Positions 22,304 to 31,931 of a stretch of 64,000 bases of DNA are shown piece after piece; the stretch's first letter is position 1; every line of letters starts with the position of its first letter. Both the position numbers and the translations under genes were made by a program. The notes below the pieces were generated by a model. It searched no databases. It worked only from the letters and a program-made list of their open reading frames with translations, and was not told the origin of the DNA. Where the stretch lies: contig OX940959.1 in NCBI GenBank assembly GCA_954870475.1, positions 4,216,001-4,280,000 of the forward strand, written 5' to 3'. Origin of the DNA: Euphrasia confusa (lineage: Eukaryota > Streptophyta > Magnoliopsida > Lamiales > Orobanchaceae).

Positions 22304-22921
22304 TGTTGATGATTTAAGTGAAATCATTGTCCATTTAATGTAATTGGATTCATACAAAGTTTCGGTAATGATCCTAAAGCACTACAATATGATTTAGGCG
22401 AAGCACGGTTGTATAAAAGTGATAACGGATCATTGTTTGGTTAAGTGAATGTTGGTGTTGATTTATTGTGTGTAAATTAGCATGAAATATATGTTAATTT
22501 CATGGTTTGCATGGTTGTAATATGCAGCCACGAAATTGCATACATGGCACCTAAAGAAAGTGATTTCGAAGAGGTGTGACCATTCTTAAAGGGTGCAACT
22601 TTTCCCAAAGGGTGCAGCCCTTCATGAAAGGGTATTTTCACTATCCAAAGGGGTGTTTCAACACCTATATAAGGGTGTTGAAAATCAGATTCTAAGACCC
22701 ACGAAAATTAAGAGCTTTGTGTTAACGAAGTATAGCGAATAAACATTCTATAGTATACTTGTTTCTACGCCAAAGAACAAGTGCGGTATTGTCTTATCCT
22801 AGAAGAAGTTTCGTGATACCTTGGCTGTTATAGGGTCGAAATATTCTTTAAGGAAAACGTGTAAACGTGATTCAATATTTTCCAAAGCCTCCACATTCAG
22901 AAACACACAAAAGTAACAACA
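22304..22921 (+). repeat. 5' LTR of young copia element
   Basis: TGTTGATG...AACAACA. A TATA box (TATATAAG, 22666-22673) precedes the likely RNA start. Upstream is a set of imperfect 'aaagggtgca' repeats (22590-22660). The segment AAATATTCTTTAAG (22839-22852) in the transcribed part is exactly complementary to a sequence just after the LTR. Confidence 0.9.
22666..22673 (+). promoter_or_regulatory. LTR TATA box
   Basis: TATATAAG about 360 bp into the 5' LTR, with the same sequence at 27788-27795 in the 3' LTR; places the RNA start near 22700, so the R region would include the complementary segment at 22839. Confidence 0.55.
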
Positions 22922-22923
22922 AT

Positions 22924-22937
22924 CTTAAAGAATATTT
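22924..22937 (+). other. Unusual primer-site position: self-complementary to the LTR
   Basis: CTTAAAGAATATTT lies two bases after the 5' LTR, exactly where a tRNA primer site belongs, yet it lacks TGG and does not match initiator Met tRNA. It is the perfect 14-nt reverse complement of 22839-22852 within the same LTR, suggesting an RNA fold-back. Confidence 0.6.
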
Positions 22938-22950
22938 ACTATTCTGAACG

Positions 22951-25767
22951 ATGGAGTCGGTTCGTGAGATGAACAGCAAATTCGGAAAATTGGAGAAGTT
23001 CGAAGGCGTAGACTTTCGAAGGTGGCAAAAGAAGATGCATTTCTTACTAACAACATTGAAGGTGGTGTACGTTCTAAGTACTCCACAACCGGAAGCAGCG
23101 GACAACGAAACGCCGGAGGAAACTCGGAAACGCTGCAAATGGGAAAATGACGACTATATATGTCGTGGGCATATATTAAACGGTATGTCTGACTCTCTCT
23201 TCGATATCTATCAAAATGTGGAGTCTGCTAAGGCCCTTTGGGATAGCCTTGAATCCAAGTACATTGACGAGGACGCTTCTAGTAAGAAGTTCCTAGTTGG
23301 TAATTTTATGAATTACAAGATGTGCGACGGAAGGCCGGTAATGGAGCAATATAATGAATTGCTCTGGATATTGGGTCAATTTACCCAACATAATATGAAG
23401 ATGGACGAGTCTATCTCGGTGTCTAGTATTATAGACAAATTACCGCCATCGTGGAAAGACTTCAAACACACCTTGAAACATAAAAAGGAAGAGTTGTCTT
23501 TAGTACAACTCGGTAGTCACTTGCGCATAGAGGAATCTCTAAGGGCACAAGAGGGTGAAAAACCCAAGGATAAGGAACCGATAAGGTCTGCAACTATCAA
23601 TATGATGGAAGCAGGGGAGAGTTCGTATAAGAACCGAGGGACAAAGCGTCCGTACAACAACAACAACAACAATAATGCTGGGAGTAAGAAGCCTAAGGGC
23701 GCTTGCTGGATATGCGGAAAAACGGGTCACTTTAAAAGTGATTGTCGTGCGAACAAGAATAAAAAGGGAACGATAAATAATCGCTCGGGACAAAGGTCTA
23801 ATAACCAGGGTCCGGACACCAATCAAGGTGAGACTACTATACATAATTTTGATGTAAATTTAAATTATGTCCCTATAGTTTCTGAAGCATTTTATGTGCA
23901 GGATGATTCGGTGGCGTGGTGGATTGACTCGGGTGCTACTAAGCATGTTTGCAAGGATCGTCATTGGTTTCAAAAGTATGAACCAGTTGTAGATGGATCA
24001 GTGCTTTACATGGGAAACGAGTCAACAGCCCCTATTCTTGGTCGCGGCGAAGTGTTGTTGGAATTCAGTTCCGGAAAGTCCTTAGTATTATTAGATGTAT
24101 TACATGTACCTGGAATAAGGAAAAATCTTGTATCCGGTAGTGTTTTATCCAAGTATGGATATAAACAAGTATACAAATCTAATAAATATGTATTGACTAA
24201 GAACGGTGTGTTTGTCGGTTTTGGATACCAATGTAACGGGATGTTTATGCTTAATATTATGAATAAAGTTGATGATTCTGTTCTTATGGTTTCTTCTAAA
24301 TTGAATGATTCATTATTGTGGCATGCTAGACTAGGACATGTTCATTATAAGCGCATGATTGATATGTCCAAACTTGAATTAATTCCTGCTATGAACATAG
24401 AAGAAGATAAGTGTAATACATGCATGCTAACTAAAATCGTTAGGCAGCCTTTTAAAGATGTTCAACGTGAATCTTGTATGCTTGAACTTGTGCATAGGGA
24501 CTTATGTGATTTCCATGCTACACCTTCGTTGGGGAATAAGAAATACTTAGTAACTTTCATAGATGATTATACTAGATTTTGCTATGTATTTCTGCTAAGT
24601 ACTAAAGATGAAGCGCTAGAAAAGTTTAAAGTATTTAAAACTGAAGTTGAACTACAACAAGAGTGCATGATTAAAAAGTTGAGAACCGATAGGGGTGGTG
24701 AATATTACGATCCTGTTTTATTTGAATCGTGTGGTATTATACATGAAATTACTGCTCCTTATACTCCTCAACAAAACGGTATATCCGAAAGGAAAAACCG
24801 GGTACTAAAGGAAATGGTGAATTCTATGTTGTCTTATTCGGGTCTGAATAATGGATTTTGGGGAGAAGCCGTGTTAACGGCTTGCTATTTGCTAAATAGG
24901 GTTCCTAACAAAAGGAACAAAGTTACCCCCTACGAACTTTGGTACAAAAAGAAGCCGAACCTTAATTATCTTAAGGTTTGGGGCTGTCGGGCTGTCGTAA
25001 GACTACCGGATCCCAAAAGGAAAACTTTGGGAGAAAGAGGCATTGATTGCATCTTTGTTGGATATGCTGTGCATTCCAAGGCATATCGATTCTACGTGAT
25101 TGAGCCGAATGATTCAGTAGCGATTCATTCTATCATAGAATCGAGGGACGCCATATTTGATGAAACTAGATTTTCATCAATGGTTAGGACCAAGGATCTG
25201 GTACCTAAGGTGGTTGAAAGCAAGGAATTAACCTTGCCCGAGCCTGAGTCGCTTGAACCTCGTCGAGGCACGAGGATAAGGACTAAGAAATCGTTCGGTC
25301 CTGATTTCCAGACCTTTCTGGTTGAAGGATCAAGGGACGAATTTGGATTTCAATACTCGTATAGTTATCATGTTGATGATGAGCCTAAAACATACGAGGA
25401 AGTCTTGAAATCGCAAGATGTTGCATTTTGGAAAGAAGCCATCAATGATGAGATGGATTCCATTATGGGAAACAACACTTGGGTGCTTCCTGATTTACCT
25501 AACGGTTGTAAACCATTAGGATGCAAGTGGATCTTTAAGAAAAAGATGAAAGTCAATGGTTCAATTGACAAGTATAAAGCCCGATTAGTCATTCAAGGCT
25601 TTAGGCAAAAGGAAGGTATTGATTACTTCGATACCTATGCTCCTGTTGCGCGAATAACTACGATTAGATTATTGATAGCCTTGGCTGCAATAAATAATCT
25701 AGTGATCCATCAAATGGATGTAAAAACAGCATTCCTTAACGGTGAGTTAGAGGAGGAAATTAAATGA
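22951..25767 (+). CDS. Copia Gag-Pol, N-terminal portion (gag, protease, integrase, start of RT)
   Basis: 938 residues from the first ATG after the LTR. Gag-like UBN2 region to about residue 215; CCHC CWICGKTGHFKSDC near 251; aspartic protease WWIDSGATKHVC near 323; integrase zinc finger HARLGHVHYKRM...CNTCM near 455; integrase core with HRDLCDFH, RTDRGGEYYD and QQNGISERK; RT start CKPLGCKWIFKKK and QMDVKTAFLNGE. It ends at a TGA just after LEEEIK, where relatives read on through a Tyr-Met-Lys-Gln junction. The remainder follows in another frame, so a single-base loss explains the break. Confidence 0.88.
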   Translation: MESVREMNSKFGKLEKFEGVDFRRWQKKMHFLLTTLKVVYVLSTPQPEAADNETPEETRKRCKWENDDYICRGHILNGMSDSLFDIYQNVESAKALWDSLESKYIDEDASSKKFLVGNFMNYKMCDGRPVMEQYNELLWILGQFTQHNMKMDESISVSSIIDKLPPSWKDFKHTLKHKKEELSLVQLGSHLRIEESLRAQEGEKPKDKEPIRSATINMMEAGESSYKNRGTKRPYNNNNNNNAGSKKPKGACWICGKTGHFKSDCRANKNKKGTINNRSGQRSNNQGPDTNQGETTIHNFDVNLNYVPIVSEAFYVQDDSVAWWIDSGATKHVCKDRHWFQKYEPVVDGSVLYMGNESTAPILGRGEVLLEFSSGKSLVLLDVLHVPGIRKNLVSGSVLSKYGYKQVYKSNKYVLTKNGVFVGFGYQCNGMFMLNIMNKVDDSVLMVSSKLNDSLLWHARLGHVHYKRMIDMSKLELIPAMNIEEDKCNTCMLTKIVRQPFKDVQRESCMLELVHRDLCDFHATPSLGNKKYLVTFIDDYTRFCYVFLLSTKDEALEKFKVFKTEVELQQECMIKKLRTDRGGEYYDPVLFESCGIIHEITAPYTPQQNGISERKNRVLKEMVNSMLSYSGLNNGFWGEAVLTACYLLNRVPNKRNKVTPYELWYKKKPNLNYLKVWGCRAVVRLPDPKRKTLGERGIDCIFVGYAVHSKAYRFYVIEPNDSVAIHSIIESRDAIFDETRFSSMVRTKDLVPKVVESKELTLPEPESLEPRRGTRIRTKKSFGPDFQTFLVEGSRDEFGFQYSYSYHVDDEPKTYEEVLKSQDVAFWKEAINDEMDSIMGNNTWVLPDLPNGCKPLGCKWIFKKKMKVNGSIDKYKARLVIQGFRQKEGIDYFDTYAPVARITTIRLLIALAAINNLVIHQMDVKTAFLNGELEEEIK

Positions 25768-27017
25768 AACAACCCGAAGGGTTCGTTATGCCTGGTAATG
25801 AGCATAAGGTATGTAAACTTGTTAAATCCTTGTATGGATTAAAACAAGCACCTAAGCAGTGGCATCGGAAATTTGATGAAATAATTTTATCGAATGGTTT
25901 TAAGTTAAACCAATCGGATAAATGTGTGTATAGCAAATTCGATGACTTTGGTAAAGGAGTCATCATTTGTCTATATGTTGATGATATGCTTATCTTTGGT
26001 ACTGACCAAAGACAAGTGGATTTGACTAAGTCATTTTTATCATCAAACTTCGATATGAAGGATATGGGGGAGGCGGATGTGATTTTAGGAATTAAAATCA
26101 TTCGTGAAAACAATGCCATTACTTTAACTCAATCTCATTACATTGAGAAAGTGTTAAAGAAATTCCATTGTGATGACTATTCTACGGTCAGTACTCCATA
26201 TGATTCGAGTGTAAAACTCATGCCCAATATGGGTGTTGCTGTGTCCCAGTTGGAATACTCCAAGGTAATTGGGTGCCTTATGTATGCTATGACTAGCACA
26301 AGGCCAGACATTGCATTTGCGGTAGGCAAACTAAGTAGATACACAAGTAATCCTAGCACGCATCATTGGCAGGCTGTTAGGCGTGTATTAAAATACTTAA
26401 AGGGAACCAAAGACTTTGGTTTGACATATGTCGGATATCCTTCGGTAATAGAAGGGTATTCTGATGCGAGTTGGATAACCAATATAGAGGATCATTCCTC
26501 TACTTCTGGTTGGGTTTTCCTACTCGGAGGCGGTGCTATAAGTTGGGCTTCAAAGAAGCAAACTTGTATTACGAGTTCCACTATGGAATCGGAATTTATA
26601 GCACTTGCGGCAGCTGGTAAAGAAGCTGAATGGTTAAGGAATTTGGTTTATGAAATTCCTTTGTGGCCAAAGCATATTTCGGCGTTTTCAATTCATTGTG
26701 ACAGTGCAGCCACTTTGGCTAAGGCATATAGTCATGTTTATAATGGCAAGTCAAGACACTTGGGCGTTAGACATAGCGCGATCCGTGAGCTGATCACTCA
26801 AGGAGTAATCTCTATTGATTTTGTGAGATCATTTGACCAAGGGATTAGCAAAAGACTTGGTAGTAAATTCGGTGATTGGGATGGGTCTGAAGCCTCTTTG
26901 AATCTTCAAATATGGGATACCAAATTCATTTCTAATTGTATTAGAACCAGAATTCAATTGGGAAGCCTATATTTGAGATTGAAACACATGGAAATTATCC
27001 CAAAGGTATGTGTTTGA
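25764..27017 (+). pseudogene. Copia Pol, C-terminal portion (RT and RNase H), frame-shifted
   Basis: 417 residues overlapping the preceding frame by four bases. Contains KQPEGFVMPG, SLYGLKQAPKQWHRKF, catalytic YVDDML, and RNase H with SDASWITN, TSSTMESEFIALAAAGKEAE and IHCDSAATLAK. The extreme C-terminus after VRSFDQ does not match the usual NLADPLTKG segment and looks locally deleted. The ATG at 25764 is internal to the original polyprotein, so this is a broken part of one gene rather than a separate gene. Confidence 0.85.
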
Positions 27018-27403
27018 ACCTGCATGTTAAGGTTGAAGTTAATTCTTAATGAATCATTTGATAAAGTGCATTTTGCAGGTGCACGAAGAAATGATTCACC
27101 TATATGAGTGGGAAGTGTGGCAGCTTCAAGAGTCGTGGCTAAGCTCTATATACACTCAAGAATGGATGGGATACAAGGCCTAATTTTGTATCGAAAATCA
27201 TTATAGAATGTATTTGGAATTATGTGTGTAGTATCTTTTATGTATTCAGATGGGTTGAAGAGTTCAATCTTTTAAGACACTCTGATTCTCGAATATATAA
27301 GTTGTATATAACACTAAGATGAAAATTCAATCTTCAAGACATTTTCATTTTATGCATAATTCTGGCTGTTATTGTTAAATAAGTGATTCAAGGATTACAC
27401 TTA

Positions 27404-27416
27404 AATGGGGGAGGAA
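27404..27416 (+). other. Polypurine tract
   Basis: ATGGGGGAGGAA directly before the 3' LTR, the plus-strand primer site. Confidence 0.75.
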
Positions 27417-28043
27417 TGTTGATGATTTAAGTGAAATCATTGTCCATTTAATGTAATTGGATTCATACAAAGTTTCGGTAATGATCCTAAAGCACTACAA
27501 TATGATTTAGGCGAAGTGCGGAGTGCACGGTTGTATAAAAGTGATAACGGATCATTGTTTGGTTAAGTGAATGTTGGTGTTGATTTATTGTGTGTAAATT
27601 AGCATGAAATATATGTTAATTTCATGGTTTGCATGGTTGTAATATGCAGCCACGAAATTGCATGCATGGCACCTAAAGAAAGTGATTTCGAAGAGGTGTG
27701 ACCATTCTTAAAGGGTGCAACTCTTCCCAAAGGGTGCAGCCCTTCATGAAAGGGTATTTTCACTATCCAAAGGGGTGTTTCAACACCTATATAAGGGTGT
27801 TGAAAATCAGATTCTAAGACCCACGAAAATTAAGAGCTTTGTGTTAACGAAGTATAGCGAATAAACATTCTATAGTATACTTGTTTCTACGCCAAAGAAC
27901 AAGTGCGGTATTGTCTTATCCTAGAAGAAGTTTCGTGATACCTTGGCTGTTATAGGGTCGAAATATTCTTTAAGGAAAACGTGTAAACGTGATTCAATAT
28001 TTTCCAAAGCCTCCACATTCAGAAACACACAAAAGTAACAACA
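27417..28043 (+). repeat. 3' LTR of young copia element
   Basis: Matches the 5' LTR except for a 9-bp insertion ('gaagtgcggagtgcacgg' against 'gaagcacgg') near 27515 and isolated substitutions. Followed by the TCCTC target duplication. Confidence 0.9.
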
Positions 28044-28224
28044 TCCTCCTCTTTGACTATATCAGAATTACCCCTAAAATATCATAAAAAATGTTCACTA
28101 ATTAAGTAGAATATATCAAAAAAATTGTTTAAATAAAATATTTATCGAAATAGTTAAACTAATATCAATAAAAAACTAACGCTAAATTATAATTTATTAG
28201 CGGAATAGCTGAATTAAAAAATTA

Positions 28225-28670
28225 AATGAGACTGACAATAGAAAAATGAAATTTAATGTGATAATGACATTTAGAACAATACTGGATAGGGAGATATTGA
28301 AGAATGTTGCACAGACTTGGGTGGTCACAACCTTGGCAAGCATGGCACCAAATAAAAGAATACATTTGCAAGGCTACACAAAGATAAAGGTCGATTAAAA
28401 TAAAAAAGACGGACCACAATAGTAAGTAAAATGATGAAACATGAAAACTAAACCATGGCAGTCCTGAAATGCAAAATGATAATAGGCATGCCTTTCTCAG
28501 TTGCCCCTTACATAATAAGTATGATCTTTGTATATGGAGAAACACAATCTTCCTTAGCAAATCTTTGATGTTATTTAAGGCTCTGTCAAATTTGATGCTA
28601 AACTCAGAGTGAAGGATAACATCTTCCAGTACCCTCCTCTCATATTCATTAGAAGGTGGTGCAAGACCTA
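28225..28670 (-). pseudogene. Captured AAA ATPase fragment B3
   Basis: Type B copy to the right of the copia insertion; open from about 28725 with APPSNEYERRVLEDVILHSE, FSIKFDRALNNIKDLLRKIV and LLCKGQLRKA, then the Walker-A-deleted GAMLAKVVTTQV remnant. It resumes the array phase once the insertion is subtracted. Confidence 0.65.
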
Positions 28671-29130
28671 TATTTATAAGCATTAAAAATATATATATAT
28701 ATATATATGTAAGCATCAAATTCAATAAAAAACTAACGCTAAAATATAATGCATTAGTAGCGGTACTGTTAATGTTGAAAAAAATATATATGTAAGCATC
28801 AAATCCAATAAAGAACTAACGTTAAACTATAATGCATTAGCGCAATAACTAAATTAGTTATAGATTTATTATAGTATATTAGCACCTAAAAAACAAAAGT
28901 TAAACTATAATTTATTAGCGCAATAGCTAAATTAATAATAAATTTATCACTGCTAAATTATATCAATAAAATGATTTTTATATTCCTAAACTATATCAAT
29001 AAAATTATCTTTAAATATGCTGAGTGGCTAAAATACATCTAAATATTATAATGTATTAGCGCTACTAAATTATATCAATCAAATTGTTTAAATAAAATAT
29101 TTATGGCAATAGCTAAACTAATATCAATAA

Positions 29131-29451
29131 AACTAAAAATAAAACTAACACAAATAAAAAAAAACATTCATTTAAAATTCTAGTAAAAACATTACAAAAT
29201 AATAACTTATAGTTGCACAAAAAAAATGTTACTTTAAGATATTAAAGATATGAACTTGTGAATTATGTCTAATTGAAAAAAAAATCAAAAGCATATATTA
29301 AATACTAGTTAAGAAAAATTTAAAATTATCTCATACTACTATACTAGTAATAATATTAATAAAAATTAAAAATATATATATATTGAAAATTATAAAAAAA
29401 TGTAACATAAAGTTAAAATCAATTGTATATATATATATATATATATATATT
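29131..29451. other. AT-rich non-coding DNA
   Basis: Leaves the tandem array near 29130. Only A/T-rich sequence and a (TA)n tract (29425-29451) are visible. Confidence 0.6.
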
Positions 29452-29636
29452 ATGTGCGGGCGGGTCGGTTAATTTGCGGGTAGTCACTTACGAAATCGCT
29501 ACCCACCCGAATTTTGGCGGGTTTTAGAAATTCCAACCGTTGAGTAATTTGTTCAAAATAAAACCGACGGGTTCAGGCGGCTTTCGGTCGGGTTGGCAGA
29601 ACGATCTGGTTTGGCGGGTTTTTTGAACACCCCTAA
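29452..29636. mobile_element. Possible hAT-type element end
   Basis: A G/C-rich island of 'gcgggt' and 'acccaccc' repeats ends in TTTTTTGAACACCCCTA. Read on the other strand, TAGGGGTGTTCAAAAAA is a common plant hAT terminal sequence. The partner end and an 8-bp duplication were not found. Confidence 0.35.
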
Positions 29637-29639
29637 TCG

Positions 29640-30340
29640 TACTTTTTTTGTTTTTATCGTACTTTTTCTTTTCTGATTTACTTTTATAAAAAAAATAACT
29701 AATTAATTATTGAGTAATTTAAAGAAAAAATTAGAATGGTTTTATGAATTTTAAAAAAATATCATAGTTTACCATTCTAATAAAAAAGGTAATTAATTTT
29801 TGAAATATATATAATTTAATGTATTGATATATAATGTAATCATAATTTAGGTAGACTTTTTAAATTTGAATTGTCTTTTTTTACTTTTGTATTATATCAA
29901 TTTTATATTTTTTTGATTGCCTACATTATATAATTTATTGAATATGAAATCTTAAAATTTTAATACAAGATATTTCATATCAATCACATATTGTTTTTTT
30001 CGTAGTTTAAGAATGAGATTTTTATTTTTTTTTCAAAATTCATACAGTAATTTGTTTTTTTACTTTCGATTTGCTTGAACCCGCTAGTGTTTCTATCAGT
30101 TCGATCAATCAACCCAAAAAATTTTATGAAATCGAATTTTTTTTACAATGGCTTTGAAAATTGAATTCAAATAGATCATCATAGTTTTAGTGTCTTTAAC
30201 ACAGTGCGATGTCTTAAACGTTTTCGAAATATCAATTCTGATGTGCTTTTTTCGGTGAGTAGTTTGTGATCTCTCCCGCAAGATCTCGTCCCCACTCTTC
30301 ACCTTCTCGTCTCTCTTATCGCACCTGACTAGTCACGACT
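29640..30340. other. AT-rich non-coding DNA
   Basis: No coding frame, repeat family or RNA gene recognised. Short open frames lack domain signal. Confidence 0.5.
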
Positions 30341-30356
30341 CGCCGCATTTCAGTTT

Positions 30357-30612
30357 TGCGCTCATTTACGAAACAATCATCAACGCCCATGTCATACAAG
30401 AGCTCCCCTTCGAACTTGCCCTCCACCTGTTCGACGAAATGACTGACAGAGGGCTCGTGCCGACGCCGATCACCTTCTACGCCGTGCTGAAGTATCTCTT
30501 AAAGGGCAATGAATTCGGGAAGGCGTGGTGCGATTTTTAGAAAACAAGGGGCGGGTTGGGTTGGATGCATACACCTTCCAGATTTTGATGAAGGGCTGCT
30601 CCAAGCAGATCT
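30357..30612 (+). pseudogene. PPR repeat gene fragment with frameshift
   Basis: Encodes TIINAHVIQELPFELALHLF, DEMTDRGLVPTPITFYAVLK and a further repeat start, matching the 35-residue pentatricopeptide consensus (ALxLFdeM...G..Pt..TF..vL). At about 30535 the frame hits TAG, while the neighbouring frame continues with FLENKG, VGLDAYTFQILMKGCSK. PPR proteins bind organellar RNA. Only about two repeats remain, so it is a relic, probably captured or left by rearrangement. Confidence 0.65.
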
Positions 30613-30736
30613 CAATAGAAAAATTGGTTCTATATTAAGATTTTTAAATTCATGAAATACTGTATCTTCATGTGATATCCGAGTAAAGCATTGCTTCTTG
30701 TGTTTAAATAATGTATCCAAGTGATATAGTTCAACT

Positions 30737-30829
30737 GTAAAGGAAAAAAAACATAAAAACCTTTAAATGGTTTACACATCGAAACACACACATATGAGGG
30801 TACATACCAATTGAGCTAAAGCTCTTGTG
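30737..30829 (-). mobile_element. SINE-like insertion with 16-bp target duplications
   Basis: A 93-bp segment flanked by GTGATATAGTTCAACT (30721-30736) and GTGATATGGTTCAACT (30830-30845), 15 of 16 identical. On the minus strand it has a Pol III A-box-like TAGCTCAATTGGTA (30818-30805) and a B-box-like GTTTCGATG (30785-30777), then a T-rich 3' end. This fits a short tRNA-derived plant SINE. Confidence 0.55.
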
Positions 30830-30849
30830 GTGATATGGTTCAACTTAAA

Positions 30850-31545
30850 GTCGCCAACAGGAACTCTGACACTGGCAATTAAGATGTTTAGTAGTGAAAA
30901 TAACTAAATTTGACCTATATTTATTCTAGAGCAACCAACAATACTTTTCATAGGTACATTTGATTATATACAGTATCCCTTTCTGAACAACTAGTAACAT
31001 AATTAGAAACACTTCTCCAATGCATCCCTACAAAAATGAGAAGTAGATAAGATTTAGAGAGGCGCCTGAAACTAAATAAAAAACATACATCGATTAGAGA
31101 GAATCCCATTACAAACGACCCAATAACTAAACAGTTGACCATATTTTGTTAATCAAAGCGATGGACTCTTACAACAGTGGCTACAAAATAAAATTATTCG
31201 TCTGAAAAGCATATATGTTAGATATAAGTCCTCATTCAGGGTTCAAATTTAGATTTGATTCGAGGTGCTTCTAATGCAGACTTCTAGTCTATATGCATAG
31301 CCATCATATGCACTTTCATTTATATTACACTATTATCTAAATTTTATATCATGTGTTTAATATGTACAGTGTTTGGTAAACGGATTATTTGATTGTTTAT
31401 TACATTAGTTAATGTGATAGTTTTTACAATCAATCACACACATATATATAGTGTATTTAATAGTGTTTGATAAATCTTTTTATAATTTGATCTTATATAT
31501 AACACCTACTAGGTACAAATAATATAAGTAACATCCATTAATCTA
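30850..31545. other. AT-rich non-coding DNA
   Basis: No gene or element recognised; the short frame at 30948-31142 has no recognisable domain. Confidence 0.5.
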
Positions 31546-31683
31546 TTGCAAACCCTCCTTTTTTTGGCAGTGTATTATTTAGTTATAATTGAAATTTTCG
31601 AACAACATTTTATCTATTGCAAACACTCCTTTTTTGGCAGTGTATTATTTAGTTATAATTGCAAATTTCGAACAAAATTTTAA
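31546..31683. repeat. Direct repeat, two units of about 74 bp
   Basis: Two copies containing 'ggcagtgtattatttagtta', separated by about 74 bp and nearly identical. No coding meaning seen. Confidence 0.8.
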
Positions 31684-31931
31684 CAGATTAATGGCTGCAA
31701 CTACTATAACTTGTTCATGGACACTACCAAATACACATTTAAGTAGTTTAACCATGATAACACGGTGTTATAACAGTATAGTAGTGTCAATTTATGATCC
31801 AAATTAAAAACAAAGTTAACTAGAGTTATGTTCTAAATGGATCAAGTGTTTGCTGGTTAACTATCAGTGCAAATAAAAAAAAAACATAGTGTAGAAACAA
31901 CTTAATGGCACCATAAACCGATTAGAATAGC

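Larger units (their letters stand above)
22304..28043 (+). mobile_element. Young Ty1/copia element with TCCTC target duplication
   Basis: LTRs of 618 bp (22304-22921) and 627 bp (27417-28043) begin TGTTGATG and end AACAACA. TCCTC directly precedes the 5' LTR (22299-22303) and follows the 3' LTR (28044-28048). The LTRs differ by one 9-bp indel and a few substitutions, so insertion was recent. It interrupts the AAA-fragment array in a 'catatcctcctctttgac' stretch that is intact in other units. One frame break in RT prevents a full polyprotein. The usual Met-tRNA primer site is absent. Confidence 0.92.
15300..29130. repeat. ~2.7 kb tandem array containing AAA ATPase gene fragments (interrupted)
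   Basis: Six captured AAA fragments on the minus strand alternate between two types: A at 15420, 18100 and 20855; B at 17090, 19830 and 28225. Same-type copies lie about 2.69-2.74 kb apart; the last B copy also fits (about 2.65 kb) once the copia insertion at 22304-28043 is removed. Shared spacers include a Stowaway-like MITE in the first two units, 'ctaacgctaaa...tattagcgcaatag' modules, and (TA)n tracts. The array ends near 29130, where repeats give way to unrelated AT-rich DNA. Confidence 0.8.

Noticed and set aside
25750..25775. Programmed frameshift between the two copia frames
   Set aside because: The break lies in the middle of RT, where relatives read straight through, and there is no slippery heptamer; a one-base loss is simpler.
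30805..30818. tRNA gene
   Set aside because: Only Pol III box-like sequences are present; no cloverleaf can be drawn, and the flanking 16-bp repeats fit a SINE.
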